Shown: positions 1-13,300 of the stretch, in pieces | How the letters are laid out: every line of letters begins with the position of its first letter | Position numbering within the stretch: position 1 is the stretch's first letter | Source: Owenia fusiformis | Taxonomy: Eukaryota; Annelida; Polychaeta; Sabellida; Oweniidae | Direction: 5' to 3' | NCBI GenBank assembly: GCA_903813345.2 | Contig: CAIIXF020000001.1 | Coordinates: 57,369,885-57,398,269, forward strand | Length of the DNA: 28,385 nucleotides | The notes under the pieces: model-generated | Told to the model about the DNA's origin: nothing | The model's database searches: none | What the model saw: only the letters and a program-made list of their open reading frames with translations | Made by a program: the position numbers and the translations under genes

Positions 1-239
1 ATGGTGGCAAGGTGACATTATAGAATGCCAATTAACAACTTTAAGAAGCTATTAACCTTTGGCAATGATTTTCAACAGCTATCTATTTACCATGCAAAAT
101 GACTTACACCACAGTTTACTTCAGAATTCATCTAATGCAGAATTATACTTGTGATACTGTTAAAATTGAGCCTAAGGGGATAGACTATTTGCTATAAAAG
201 ATTTTTATTTCTTGCCCTGGCCTAGTATCAATAATTTTT

Positions 240-362
240 TTGCCATTTGTTACAGGCATTGACCACTGTTACAGACACAGAACACCAACCGCCAAACACC
301 ATCCAAAAAAAGGTTGGAAACATTAACAATATGTGACCACTTCTGGTGCTGAGATAATAAAA
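240..362 (+). repeat. Degraded 3' end of the hairpin-ended interspersed repeat
   Basis: It shares the order TTTGTTACAG, CACCAACCG..CAAACACC, ACAATATGTGACCAC and a short A-rich end with the copies ending at 7558 and 11512. The terminal hairpin here is degenerate. Confidence 0.5.
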
Positions 363-417
363 ATGTACCCTGCGCGTAGAGTCTAGTTATAAACTACCCT
401 CTGCCTAGTATAGACTA

Positions 418-1060
418 CAGGGTGTCCCGAAAGTATGGGGCCCCCCTAGGCAGACATATTCCAGAGTCCTCATAGTATGTGTCATATATCATTTTAAAGC
501 TTATCCAAAGTTACATTGATTCGGCAAGTATAATGGTTTAACTCCCAAATGGGAAAAAGTTACAGTCATTTTAAAAGTTAGTGTTTTATCAAAATAAAGT
601 TCAATTTTACACCACATTACGAGTCAATGAGTCCCCCCTTGGACATGTTAACAGCCGCAATTATTTTCAAATATGACCTTAAAAGCCCTTCAAATAGGGG
701 TGTGGAATTTTATAACCCTCTTAAAACCTGTTAAGGCACTTTAGAGGAGGTTCCTTGGAGTTTCTACCCTCACCGTTCTCTTTTTCCAACTCAATATCTA
801 TCCGACCCAAAAAGAATTGCTGCTGTTAAGATGGCCCGGGAGGACAAATTGACTAGTGATTTGGTGTAAAGTTGAACTTAATTTTGAGCAAACACTAAAT
901 GTTGAAATGCCTGTAACTTTTTCACATTTGAGAGTTGAACCATGATACTTGGCGAATCAATGTAACTTTGGATAAGCTTTAAAATGATATATGACACATA
1001 CTATGATGACACTGGTATATGTCTGCCTAGGGGGGGGCCCCATACTTTCGGGACACCCTG
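418..1060. mobile_element. TA-flanked inverted-repeat element (Tc1/mariner-type MITE), 643 bp
   Basis: Both ends begin CAGGGTGTCCCGAAAGTATG read inward, and TA flanks each end (416-417 and 1061-1062). The inverted similarity continues inward for about 240 bp, including ATATGACACATACTATGA-like and AAGCTTATCCAAAGTTACAT-like blocks, with scattered mismatches. There is no transposase frame, so it is non-autonomous. TA target duplication suggests the Tc1/mariner superfamily; the superfamily assignment is inference. Confidence 0.85.
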
Positions 1061-1170
1061 TATATTACAGTTTAGCAGCCCCACCCCCACGACCAATATC
1101 CGTGATATTTTTATTTGCATGTAAATCTACTGAATTTTGAGTTACAAAAGATGGACTATAACACACTTAC

Positions 1171-1315
1171 AAGCTTGGGATTCTTGATGAAGATTTTGGT
1201 CCTGCCAAAAGCAAATTCATCTTGGGGAATATATTGAGCAGTTAGAATTTCCTCCACTCCAGTCTTGTGAGCACCACGCCAGTTTGGCCATGTCTTTTCG
1301 GCCAACATCTTGTAT
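1171..1315 (-). CDS. MYO1B: Myosin-I exon: converter, last exon in window (residues 598-646)
   Basis: 145 nt, acceptor TTTGCCACTCCAG, donor GTAAGT. It encodes [14 protein letters not shown] and ends [13 protein letters not shown]. The family continues with the converter end and IQ motifs, so the next exons lie below position 1171; none is visible in the remaining 1170 bases. Confidence 0.95.
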
Positions 1316-4300
1316 CTGGAGTGGCAAATAATCACATAATTGGGAAATACTTCACATTTTTTAATCACCATAACTTGGCAGTGCATGGCTCTAATGTAAT
1401 GCCTTATTGTACACTTACTGTACTCTAAATTGCCTATTAGCTCACTATTTATATCAATCACCTTGTAATACATGTAATTAAGTCTAAACTGAGCCACTGG
1501 TTTACAAAGATAAGAATGGATGTAGTTCTAGGTCAAAAGCAATTAGTGGAAGATAATGAAACATAATATTGTTTCACAAATTTACAACTAAATGAAGAGG
1601 CTTCAGTATTACCCTGGGATGTGTTCATGTTACAAAATTCAATTACTCACATTAATTGATGTACCATGAGACATTGAAAAAATGGTTTCTTTGCAAAGTG
1701 TCCACTCAACAGTTTTAGGATTCAACAGTAAGTAAGTAATTAAGTTTACCTATAAAGGAACTGTCCGTAAACTTGTCTGAAGGCATAACCAGCACGCCTC
1801 ACTCTGACATTCTCCATAAGCCCCAAATATCGCACCTGATGACGCACCAGAGTCTCCTCAAATAAACCACCCTTCTTGAAGTCATTAGGCTACAAAACAT
1901 ATTCAGTTAAAATCACTCAATATTCAATTCAAATCATTTTATTTATTTATTCAAATAGATTAATATTTTCTCAATCAGTATTGTTAAATTCATATTAACA
2001 CTGCTCAATAAGAATCAATCAAATATCATTTCATCAAACCAACATTGGGTCTTTCATACTCATCATTCAAATCAATATATTGGATCCATAAACTGCCCTA
2101 TAAAGTATGCTGCCTATTAAGCATGATGGCATAAAAAAGATGGCAGTTCAGATAGGATCCAGGAATAATTTTAGAACAATAAAGCTGTTTAAATAGTCTA
2201 GCTACAAGCCCTTGTGACCCTCTCCCCCCTCCAATACAACAAGTGTCTGTGTCAGAAGGTGTTTAGTCAAGTAGAGGGAGAGTCACAGAGGCTTATAGCT
2301 TAGGTCTAAGACTTCTGCTTAAAGTGAATACTACAAAGACTAAAAGTGCTCACATTTTGATTTTCTTGAAGAAGAGGTGTTCATATACATATGTTTCACT
2401 GCACTGTACATACCTTTATACATCTAATATAGTTTGGCTGCTTTGAGAGTAGATTCCGCATGAGCTCAGTGACGGAGGCCTTTAACTGAGAACCAGCAGT
2501 TGGTGGCCTCTTCAACGAAGCTTTGCTTGGACTTCCTGCAACCCAAGAACAAGAAATATTATTGGAATAAGAATAATTTCTAATTATTGTTGCAAAAAAT
2601 TAAATAAAATGACCCGAATCTTTTTTGTTACTCTACACATGTACGTAAGTATACCGAACATTTAAGATTGATAAAAGAAATATTTTCTGTTAAATGACTT
2701 GTTATAATGAGGCGATTAAGGATTTTTTAGTAGGAATAACAGAAGTAACTTACCCTCAGGGAATAGTTGTTTAAGGAGTGCATGGTCACAGTTATACATT
2801 GCCCTTGAGAGATCCCGATACAGCAAGTCATTGTTCTTGTCTAGAAAACCTTCTACCCTGTAAATCACCTGGAATATCACATTAAGATTCATCATTAGTG
2901 ACAGAAATATAAGTGACATACAAATTAGTGACACCAAACCTCATCAGGTTGGGAATGGAACTTTTTAACTTGAACTCTTGTGGCTTGCTCTTGTTCTAAC
3001 ATCTTGTCCAACTTACTTGATTTTCTTGTGTTAAGCTTGAATAATGTGATTTATTTTCTCACCTCTCCTGCATAGTGTTTCAGCCTAAATGCATCGTGTG
3101 GAATAGTTTTATCGGAAATCGATTTCTTGCAACCTCTGCTTTCATAGTGAGGATGGTCACAGCACTGGGAATTGAGTTTGTTTAGGAATGTTTGATCAGA
3201 GACATCACCTGGCCTCAAGCACTCTTCATCTAGTAGAGATAGGATCCCTACATTACTCTGGAACATAACACCACAAAATATATATATACATCATGTTTAA
3301 GATTCATGCATCATTGATTTTTGTCAGACATCAAAGCACAAAAACCAGTGTGTAGCGTCATATACCTAGATTCAAAAAAATATAAGGTTCGTGCACCATA
3401 GATTTTTGCCAGAAATTTAAACACAAGAAACAAGTGTATAGTCACAGATCTAAGATGGGAAAGAGTTTATTGATAATTTGTATGCATAAGGCTATGAGAG
3501 CGATTATGCGAAATTTCACAAAACCTAATGGCTACGTGACAATAAAATGCTTACCTTCTCTATGAGCTCACAAATGACAGAATTGTTGAAGTAATCTACA
3601 TGTATCCACTCTATTCCCTCCTTCACATACTCCTCTTGTTCTTCCTTGAGGGTGAGCTCAATGAAGATCTGTTGCAACTTCTCATTGCAGAAGTTTATGA
3701 TGAACTGCTCAAAACTATTACACTGAAAAATAAAATTGTTTTAACTTTTTGATCTAATGTGTACGTTTCATATATTTTTTATTCTTATTATAGGATTAAA
3801 GGCCTCTTTTGAATGGCCTGGGGTTTATTTTACTATGATGCATCTTACCTGAAATATTTCGAACCCATATATATCAAGCACTCCCATGGACTTCCTTTTC
3901 GTTCTGGACTGGACCCTTATGCTGTCATTGATCCTATGGACCAACCAGGCAAACAACCGACTGTATATGGCTTTACATAGAGCATCTCTGGCATATGTGG
4001 CCTGAAAGATAGAACAACTGATTGTATATGGCTTTACATAGAGCATCTCTGGCATATGTGGCCTGAAAGATAGAACAACTGACTGTATATGGCTTTACAT
4101 AGAGCATATCTGGCATATGTGGCCTGAAACATAAAATAATTGACTCAATATGGCTTTACATAGAGCATCTCTGGCATATGTGGCCTGAAACATAAAATAA
4201 TTGACTCAATATGGCTTTACATATGTGGCCTGAAAGGATGTCCTAAATTTTCAATTTTTATCAATTTAAACAATGTTGGTCATCAGGGTGCATATCAGAT

Positions 4301-7300
4301 ACATATTCAAAAGTGAATTATGAACCAATTGTACTGAAAACTAACCTAGTCTTGATTGACCCTAACTTACTTCAAGCCTCCAGATCAATCCTAATGATGC
4401 CCCATGGCGGCCAATGGCCATGGATGAAACAATATAACATGAACATATTTGGTAGATTAAGATTACAACTTTGCAATAGCATTTAAGGGTACAAATAAGC
4501 TTACCTCAGTTGCACTAAGGTCTACGCTGACTTTATCACCAGAGGCTTGTACAGTTTTCTGTGTTAGGGCACTTATGAGCAATTCAGACTGAGTCTGCAG
4601 TAGATCACAAACATCGTAGATTTCTGCAGCAAAACAATGAACAAACAATCAATTCACAAACAACTAAACAATATAATCAATCAATTTTCAAAATTATGAA
4701 ATATATTTTTATTTTCCACAATATGCAATTTATTTCAATAAAATAATCATGTTATTTTACAAGTAATTTTTTATCTTTTATTATTACATGAGATCAAAAA
4801 TTAAACAGAACAAAAATGAAGTTTAAAAATCTACCTATCTACAAACAGGATATCTTATATAGTGTATTCATGCAAAACATAATATCAACTGACACTTCAA
4901 TTCCACCACCACATTTATAATAAAAAAAATTTGTGTTTGTTTATATACTTCACACATGCTTTAGTTAGAGGTCGGCTCAGGATTTCACATCTTATTCTAC
5001 ATATAATCCATTTTGTTGACTGCTAAATTTTCCATTCTTTATTTTTAAAGATAAAATATGGGTAGAGCATTCCAGACAAGCAATTACATTAAGTATATGA
5101 TTTAGTTCAAAGCATTGTAGAAGACTTTAAATTATGCGCTTTATGTGCCAGTTCACATTTCTTTTCCACAGCAATATAAGACATATTCTGAATCAGCTGG
5201 ACCAATGTACATGTACTCAAGGAAAAAATTACAAAATTACTCAACCCTCCCTATTTGGATTATAGTTATTAACTTAATTTATTTGATTCATTTACTCAAA
5301 CAACTATATAAATAATAAAAATATAATTACTATGGAAGCAAATGACATATACATAAACCATAAGGGATGGTTCATAAAGGTTTTTAAAAAGCACAACATA
5401 TTGTTATGGTACACCTGTGAAGCAAAACAAATAGAGAAATACATATCTATTGGTTTTATTAACTATTAGGTGTGGTAGCTTGCAGATCTCAAATAGCTGG
5501 GATAGGCCTTATCTAGAAATTGTTAGACTGTTATTCATGTTGTTACATTCTACATGGAAATCTAATGTTATGGAAGGTAGGTAAAGGGAGACACAAAAAT
5601 CATACCCCTTTAATTTTGAAACAAAAGAAGGCTACTTTTTTGTGTCACCCTGTATTTTACAATATAAAATAGGGAGAATTAAGAGACACAGAAAGTTAAT
5701 GCTGTACACATACAGAGCAATCTTAACACTTAGCTAAACTAAATACAAAAATATTACATGGCATTATATTATTTAAGGCAATAGCTTAACACTACATGTT
5801 CATCACCGTCATACCATTAACAAACAAGCGGCAATGTTAATACAAACAATGACATTCAGTATTGCAGAATGACACCAAGCAATGCACAATGACATCACAC
5901 AATACATGACATCAAATTTACTCCACAAGTGCAATATGGGTGTAGGGTATTATCACAATAAGCAGTTGCGTTATGTACTGTATCTAAATAAAGCATACAT
6001 GGCTACTGTAACTATGGCTACCGTAACTATGGTTACCTTTAGCTGCAGTCTGTTGGCCGCCTGCTCAAAGAAACAAGGCCAGCAAATCATATTAACTCAC
6101 TATACTAGGGGAAGACTCAAATCAACTCAGTAACACATCACTCATATGAACTCTCTAGGGGGTCACTCATATCAACTTAATGTGGTCACTTATTTCAGTT
6201 GGAGTCACTCATAAACTCAATCATATCAACTCACTCATGGGTCACTCATATTATATTAACTTGTAAAAGGAGAGCACTAAGGGGGTTACTTATATCAACT
6301 CACTAGAGGATGGGGGGTTACTCATATCAACTCACTCATGGGTCACTCATATTATATTAACTTGTAAAAGGGGAGCACTAAGGGGGTTACTCATATCAAC
6401 TCACTAGGGGATGGGGGGTTACTCATATCAACTCAGTATCAGGTTACACTCTTAGGATACTTTCAAATAAAAAATTAATACATTCATACAAACATAATAT
6501 TATGGGTAACTGGTCAGCCTATTTTTCATATTTTACATGCTTAACAAATATATTTCCCATCCCGACTTTATAGTAACTGAAAGTGTTTGTCATGCCTTAC
6601 TCAAGTCTCAAGAATATTTAATATATTATTGAGGTGAATATATTGAGGATTTCCACCCTTGTCCTGGACCCAAAACAAAGACAATATCCTAGGATACACT
6701 AGAATATCCCACTATTAGTTGAGAATAGAATAATCAGAGTGTAATAATAAATACCCCAGCTATACAAGTATAAGAGGAAACCATTTCCATGGGGTTAAAA
6801 TAAATATATATTTTCAATGCATTTCAATAAATTTTATATTGCTTCATTTCAAATTCTTTATGGCATATATCACTCCTCCAGGTTTTATGTAAATCTGTGA
6901 GTGAAAAAGGCTATGTGAATTTTGTGTGTGCATTTTGCAATAGTTGCAGTTTTAGATAAAAAAAATTAGGCATATTGACAAATATATTATAAGTCTGATT
7001 CATTCAATCATAGAAGCACTGTTATTTGGCAAATAAAACAACAGACAAGGCAATAACTTGACAAAATGTCACCACCTAGTTGAAGCAACTTAAAGAAATA
7101 CGAATCTAGTTTGACCTTGAGAATGTCATAGAAGGTCAAATCTATAGTCCGATTTGAACTGTTGAGAACTTGTAGATTATTTTGAAAAAAAAATTGGGCA
7201 ATTTGAAGCAAGTTGAAAAATACCATTTTGAAATTCTTTACCTTGAAAAGGTCATTGAAGGTCAAGTCTCACATCTTAAGTCAGATTTGAACTTTCAATA

Positions 7301-10300
7301 ACTTATTGATGATTTTGAAAAAAATATTGGTCAATTTGAAGCAAGTTGAAAAACCTTTTTTGACCTTGTAAAGGTCATTGAAGGTCAAATCTTAAATATA
7401 AAGTCAGATTTGAACTTCTGAAAACATAATATAGACGATTTTTGAAACATTGAAATCAGTCTTTACAGTAGTTGCATGTTAATTTATTGGAAGTTGTAAG
7501 AATTTGTTACAGACACCGACCGAAACAATGTCACCACTTTTCGATGGTGACATAAAAAGCTATTATTTTTTGTTTTACACTTGGCAAAATCCTACCAGAA
7601 ATTGAGCTGCCAAAACTATCTAATTACAGAGGTAAGGCTGACTATTCATGATAATTTTCCCAGAAAATTGTCAAAATTTAAGATTCTGCAAATGTGTGTA
7701 CAAAAGCGAATTCTATGTGGGTTCTGCAGAAATTGAAAACTGGGAGGAGTGATATAAAAAGACTAAAATGCAATAAAAAACCTATTGGAGATCAAAATGT
7801 TATTATCTTTATACAGGATGTCCCAAAAGTTAGAAAGATCACATATTTTCTACCTGACATTATGGCTGTAAAATAAAACACACACAACTATAAAAATAAG
7901 CCAGCAAAATCGTCAAACTAACATGCATGGACCATTGGCCATGCTTTAAGTAATCAAATTCAAAAATAAATTCAGAGTAGTACAAAAATAGTTGCTACAT
8001 TTATGAAATTCTATAGACTAACATAATTCTATAATAAGTATGTATGAAACCATGCATTTATGAGGAAACATTAATTCAGAAAATAAAATGATGTCAAAAA
8101 TGACATCACATATGACATCACACTTACCATGGTCATTATGTATTCGGCAACCATCAGTGCCATCTATGTTACTGTGGTGGATAAACTGAGCATTTCCTAG
8201 TTTCAAGACTGAGGCCACAAGTTGCCACACGCTATGGACCTCTTGCTTGGTGAAACCTATCACTTCCATAGCACGCTGAATCATAAAATAAATATTTTTG
8301 GTATCATCTTTTATCTTTATTATTACTTTTAATGAAACATTTTCCATTCAGGTAGCTTCAATAAAAGTTGAATAAACAGGGAGCAGATATAAAAAACTCC
8401 AAATTTTGGGTCTTCACTAAAATTCTATTAAATCTCTACAGTGTGAATGCTTGAAGTGATATTCTTGAAATAATATGCAATTTATAATTGTAGTGACTAA
8501 AATCCCTGCAACGTTTGTAACTTAGTGTCAATTTCATCAGTCTTCTTACCTTAGTTATGTGAAAGTCCTGTTTGTCGTCTATAGTGTCTACATATATACA
8601 ACCCCCATGTTGGAGGAACTGGTAGTACTCAGGGTTCCTTGCCAGTTTGAGAGATTCTGAAACAGAAAGCAACCAGACAATAAGAATATATCTATAATAG
8701 TAATATGTATCTAAATTTTGTTTATGTTAATGGACTATCCCACCGGCATTGAATTTGTATTTTACAATGAGAGTAAAAATCCTTCAACTCATTTACGCTG
8801 ATTTACAAATTTTTAGCTTAACTTGCCCGGGAGCGTTTTTGTCCAGTATCAATTTTTGAATAAATGACACAGTTAAAGGTGATAAATCTACAAAATATAT
8901 AACAAATTCTTGAATAATAAATACCATGATAATATTATACTTTTAGTGATGCAATTATGACAACTTACTTAATAAATTAGTATCAGCACCATGCAGTAGT
9001 TGGTAGAATATATGGAAATTTCTCTCCCCTTTTGACTGCAGAACTACCCGCGACTGAAAATCAAAATTAAATATGTTACATAAAACACTACAAAGTAATT
9101 ACCTCATGATCCCAATGTACTCAAGTGTTAGTTGTACATCTAATTAACTATTGCACAAAAAGTTATAAAATAATGCAGAAGCAAGAAGTGTTGTGAACAT
9201 TTTGATGAAAACATGTTTTTGAATTAGCTCATATGACTGAATATTTTATAAAGTAATCAGAACAAATGTTTAGCAATAAATGTCTCCTACCTTTTCCAGC
9301 AGATCTGTAGAATTGGAGATATGAAAAAGAAATTGTTTTGAATCAATAATTATTGAAAGATAATTTGAGAACATCTTTTGTGAACACTTTTTCAGATTTA
9401 AGCTTTGAAAATATACAAATTCACAAAAGATAGTTTGGATGCAAATTGTTACAAAGTCTTTAATCAGTATTCAAATGTTACAAATAAGCAGTCTGTTATA
9501 AAATAACCTTTATTTTTCAAAGAATGCTGAATCCTCAATGTACATGTACTATATTTCCACAAAAATGCTACTGGAGTATGGTAATTTACTTTACTTACAG
9601 TTAGTTATAACACCTCCTACTGGATCTCCTTTGAAATCAAACTCTATATCCATGTATTTCCCCTGCAAAATGTAAATATTCATGTATTTCCCCTGCAAAA
9701 TATAAATATCCATGTACATGTATTTACCCTGCAAAATGTAAATATTCATGTTTTTCCCCTGCAAAATATAAATATCCATGTGAAAGCAAGTTACTCAAAA
9801 GGGCCCGAAAACAAACTCAAGAGATCATATCAAGAGTCTCCACATGTTAAATTGCAGCAATCATAATTTAGTGATAACAGGATTCAGTTGCATGCATTAG
9901 AAATATAAATCATCTTTAATCCGCAGAAGAATGATAAGAAGTGATCTAAAACAATAATAAATGTTATAATAATACAGTTGCATCCTGGTTTACTATCATC
10001 ATAAATTCTTATCAATAGTACAATCAAAATTGCAAGATGATGGCAATGGATAGTGCTACTGGCAATGGAAGACCATTCGAGAAAATGTCTGTCAAAGAGT
10101 TCTCATAAAGTCAAACATTGATCTCGCTGGCTGGTGACCATTAACTATCCATGCATTAATATGACAACCTTGACATTCAATTATATTGAGGACTGGTATT
10201 GAGGAAAAACTTTTTCTATACATTTATAAAAGATTATTATATAACATTTTGAAGCTGGTATCTTTAATGTGTACATCATAATGTGACTAAAGATTTCCTG

Positions 10301-13300
10301 TCTCTTGCAGGTCATAAAAAATAAGCCCCAACAAAATATCATTTCAATTAAAAACTCTTATCTGGCCTTGTGTAATAGATCTGCCTCAATACACAACACT
10401 ATCTGACAATCCAAATCTTTTATCTAAATACATAGAATAATTTAAACGTAAAAACGACACACCATATAATATATGAATCAATTTATGATGCCAATGTAAT
10501 GCCACAAACGGACTTCAGTCATGATTCAATGAAGATAGCCTATCTTCAGATCTATTAATAGACACATATGTCATATATGGCAGATTTCTGCAAACATATT
10601 CCTCCATCTAGACCAATGCATCACAGTAATCATTTTTGCCATAAATGAAATTATGCCAAGTTTTTTATATTTGCCTTCAGGCTAGGATTTAAGGTCTATA
10701 AAAAGGTTACAATGGTCTAAGCTCTCACAGATAATATAATACCAGAAATACTGAACTTCTGGGTTTGCTTCAGTTTTAGAGTGCAAATAGATAATAAAAA
10801 TGAAGATTCACTTACAAATCTGGATGAGTTGTCATTCTTGTTAGTCTTGGCATTTCCGAATGCTGGAAATATAAAGAGCACGCTAAAACATATTATATTG
10901 TATTCTATAGTCCAAAATGAATACATACATACAGTTTAGATGCATAAACAACGCACATAATATTTCATCTAAAAATCAAAATATGGCCACCTTAAAGATT
11001 ACCACGATTGCCCAAAAATTATTCAGTTTTAAATTTCCAGATCAAGAAACATTCCTGAAAATTTCAAACCTACTTCTCATAACTTGTAGATGATTTTGAA
11101 AATAAACATTGGTTGAAAAATACCTTTTTTGACCATGAGAAGGTCAATGGTCAAATCTCAAATCTAAAGTCAGATTTGAACTTCTGAAAACTTGTTGATG
11201 ATTTTGAAAAAATATTTGGTCCATTGAAAAGTTGAAAAAAGATTTTCTTGACCTTTTTTCCTTTTTTAACTTTTTTTACCTTGAAAACTTCACTGAAGGT
11301 CAAATCTTAAATATAGAGTCATATATAGAGTCAGATTTGAACTTCTGAAAACTTGTAGATAATTTTGAAAAAAAACTGAAGTGAGTTTAAACAGTATTTG
11401 TTAAGTTATTAGAAGTTTTAACAATTCGTTACAGCTGCCAACCACCAACCACCGTCAAGAAAAAACGGAGACCATAACAATATGTCACCACTTTTTGGTG
11501 GTGACATAAAAACTATATCCAGAAAAATTATACATAATGAGGATGAACCACTTTTTAGATAGATTGGTTACTTTGTTTCGTGGACACCATGTTTCAAACT
11601 AAATAGCAGAAGAGACCAACCAAAGTCTCAATACAATTCCAAAAGAACCTTGATCTTAGATTATATTGATGAAATCAGTTTCAATATCAAGGCTTATGTT
11701 CTTTAAAGAACTGACTGACACTACAACAGGATTTATCAGATTGCCATTCACTATTCATTGACATGTCAGAGTTTTATCAATGTGGAACTAAAGTAATTCA
11801 ATTCATTTTCTATAAATAGTTCATTTCCTTCAAAGAAATAAACTATCTAAAATAAAGTGTTCACTCCAGAATTTACATCGTTGGCATCTTTGGCATGTAG
11901 CAACCTATTATTAGTAAAATATAATGTGTAATGTCATTGCAAAGCCAATAGGCCTAACTAAGTTTTGGGTGCCGGAGAAGGATTGAGGGAAGAGGTCTAA
12001 TCCTTTGTTGAATTCCTTATGTGAAAAAATAAAACATGGCACAGGGTAAACAATATCATAACAACAAAAATGGTCAAAAATCTATTCAGCCTGTCCAATG
12101 ACAAAAACATTTATATTTTGATGTGAACTCTAAAATGGAATAATCTCTAATATTTAATTGGTAGTACTGTAACCAGATGTCATTTAATGGGATCAGGATG
12201 GATACAGACAGGAGCATATTTTTTCAAAGCCCACATGACCTGATAAGCCATGATTAGAAACTGACAAGATAAAATTCAAACCAATCGTAGCCATACAAAA
12301 TTGTTCAATTAGAAGTGACAGTCATTTCCTGGCTTAACCCATGGACTCCAGACAAACTATGGGTTTAATAACAGATTTAAGGTGCATTGACACATCTTTT
12401 CCGCTTTAACAAGCCATAAAATACATTGATAGATGATAATCGGGGCACTGACCAGTCCTCAACTTACAATGACCATTTAAGACCAAGCATTGAGCTGATA
12501 ATAACATGGACTTAATTCACATAGCACTTGTCAAGTAACTATTATACTGACCAGCAAACTCACAATATCATGGGGACTGGATAGTGCCCGTGATAATGGT
12601 CCTGATAAGGTGGAGGGGGGTAGTGGGTAAACAATACTCTACCTTCTAAGACAGGATTTGACTGCAGCAACTGTTCCTTTACTCTATCAATATCCTGTCC
12701 CTTCCCAGATACAGCTGCTACATACTGCATTATCACCTTACTGGCCTCTAAAATAAAAATAAACAGATATTATAATAAAATAACGTTCAAACAAATCTGT
12801 ATATTTGTAAACTTAAGATGCGGGAATGATGCAGTCACTTGAAAATTGTGTATATGTCTTAATTAGGTAAAGTAAGTAACTGTCTTAATTAGAAAATAAT
12901 TATTTCAGTTTAATCAAAAAATATTTAATTTCTCGTAATCCGCCTTACCTAGCCATTTATTCATTAGGCTTTATGGATTTCACACAAATTATTGGTACTT
13001 CAACACTAATTTTCATAACATAAATCCAGAGAAGATGTTCTAAGTGTCACTGCGCCATTTGCAGTCACCAAAATTTATCATAAAAGCATTGATACTTTTA
13101 TATAAAAGTATTAAAGTTGACCCAGAGGGATGCTTTTATATCTTTTGAATAATGATGTCTGAATAAACTAACCACCAAGAGTATAAGGCTTTTATATTGT
13201 CACTTATAAAAATGAGTGGATGAGGCCGCAATGTTCAAATTTTTGTTTAACAATACATTTTTTGTTTGTTTAAGGGATGAGGATTAAAGCCTTTTATTGT

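Larger units (their letters stand above)
1..1170. other. Intron sequence after the converter exon
   Basis: No further myosin exon is seen on the minus strand here. The stretch holds a degraded copy of the hairpin-ended repeat family (about 240-362) and the 643-bp inverted-repeat element at 418-1060. The rest is unremarkable AT-rich sequence. Confidence 0.7.
4624..8127. other. Large intron (3.5 kb) with repeats and no exon seen
   Basis: It holds the 101-bp tandem repeat at 6231-6434 and the hairpin-ended repeat at 7085-7558. There are also two loose matches to the ends of the 418-1060 element family: TGTCACCCTGTA ending at 5654 and TACAGGATGTCCCAAAAG at about 7813. The frames at 5882-6133, 7008-7265 and 7694-7876 lack coding character. 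Confidence 0.6.

Noticed and set aside
5882-6133. 83-codon plus-strand frame with TVTMATVTM repeat
   Set aside because: It lies inside a myosin intron, has a short internal repeat (ACTATGG units) and lacks splice sites or domain signals.
7500-7560. Hairpin end considered as a Helitron 3' terminus
   Set aside because: Helitrons end in CTRR shortly after the hairpin; here ATAAAAA then GCTAT or CTAT follows, so the call is not supported.
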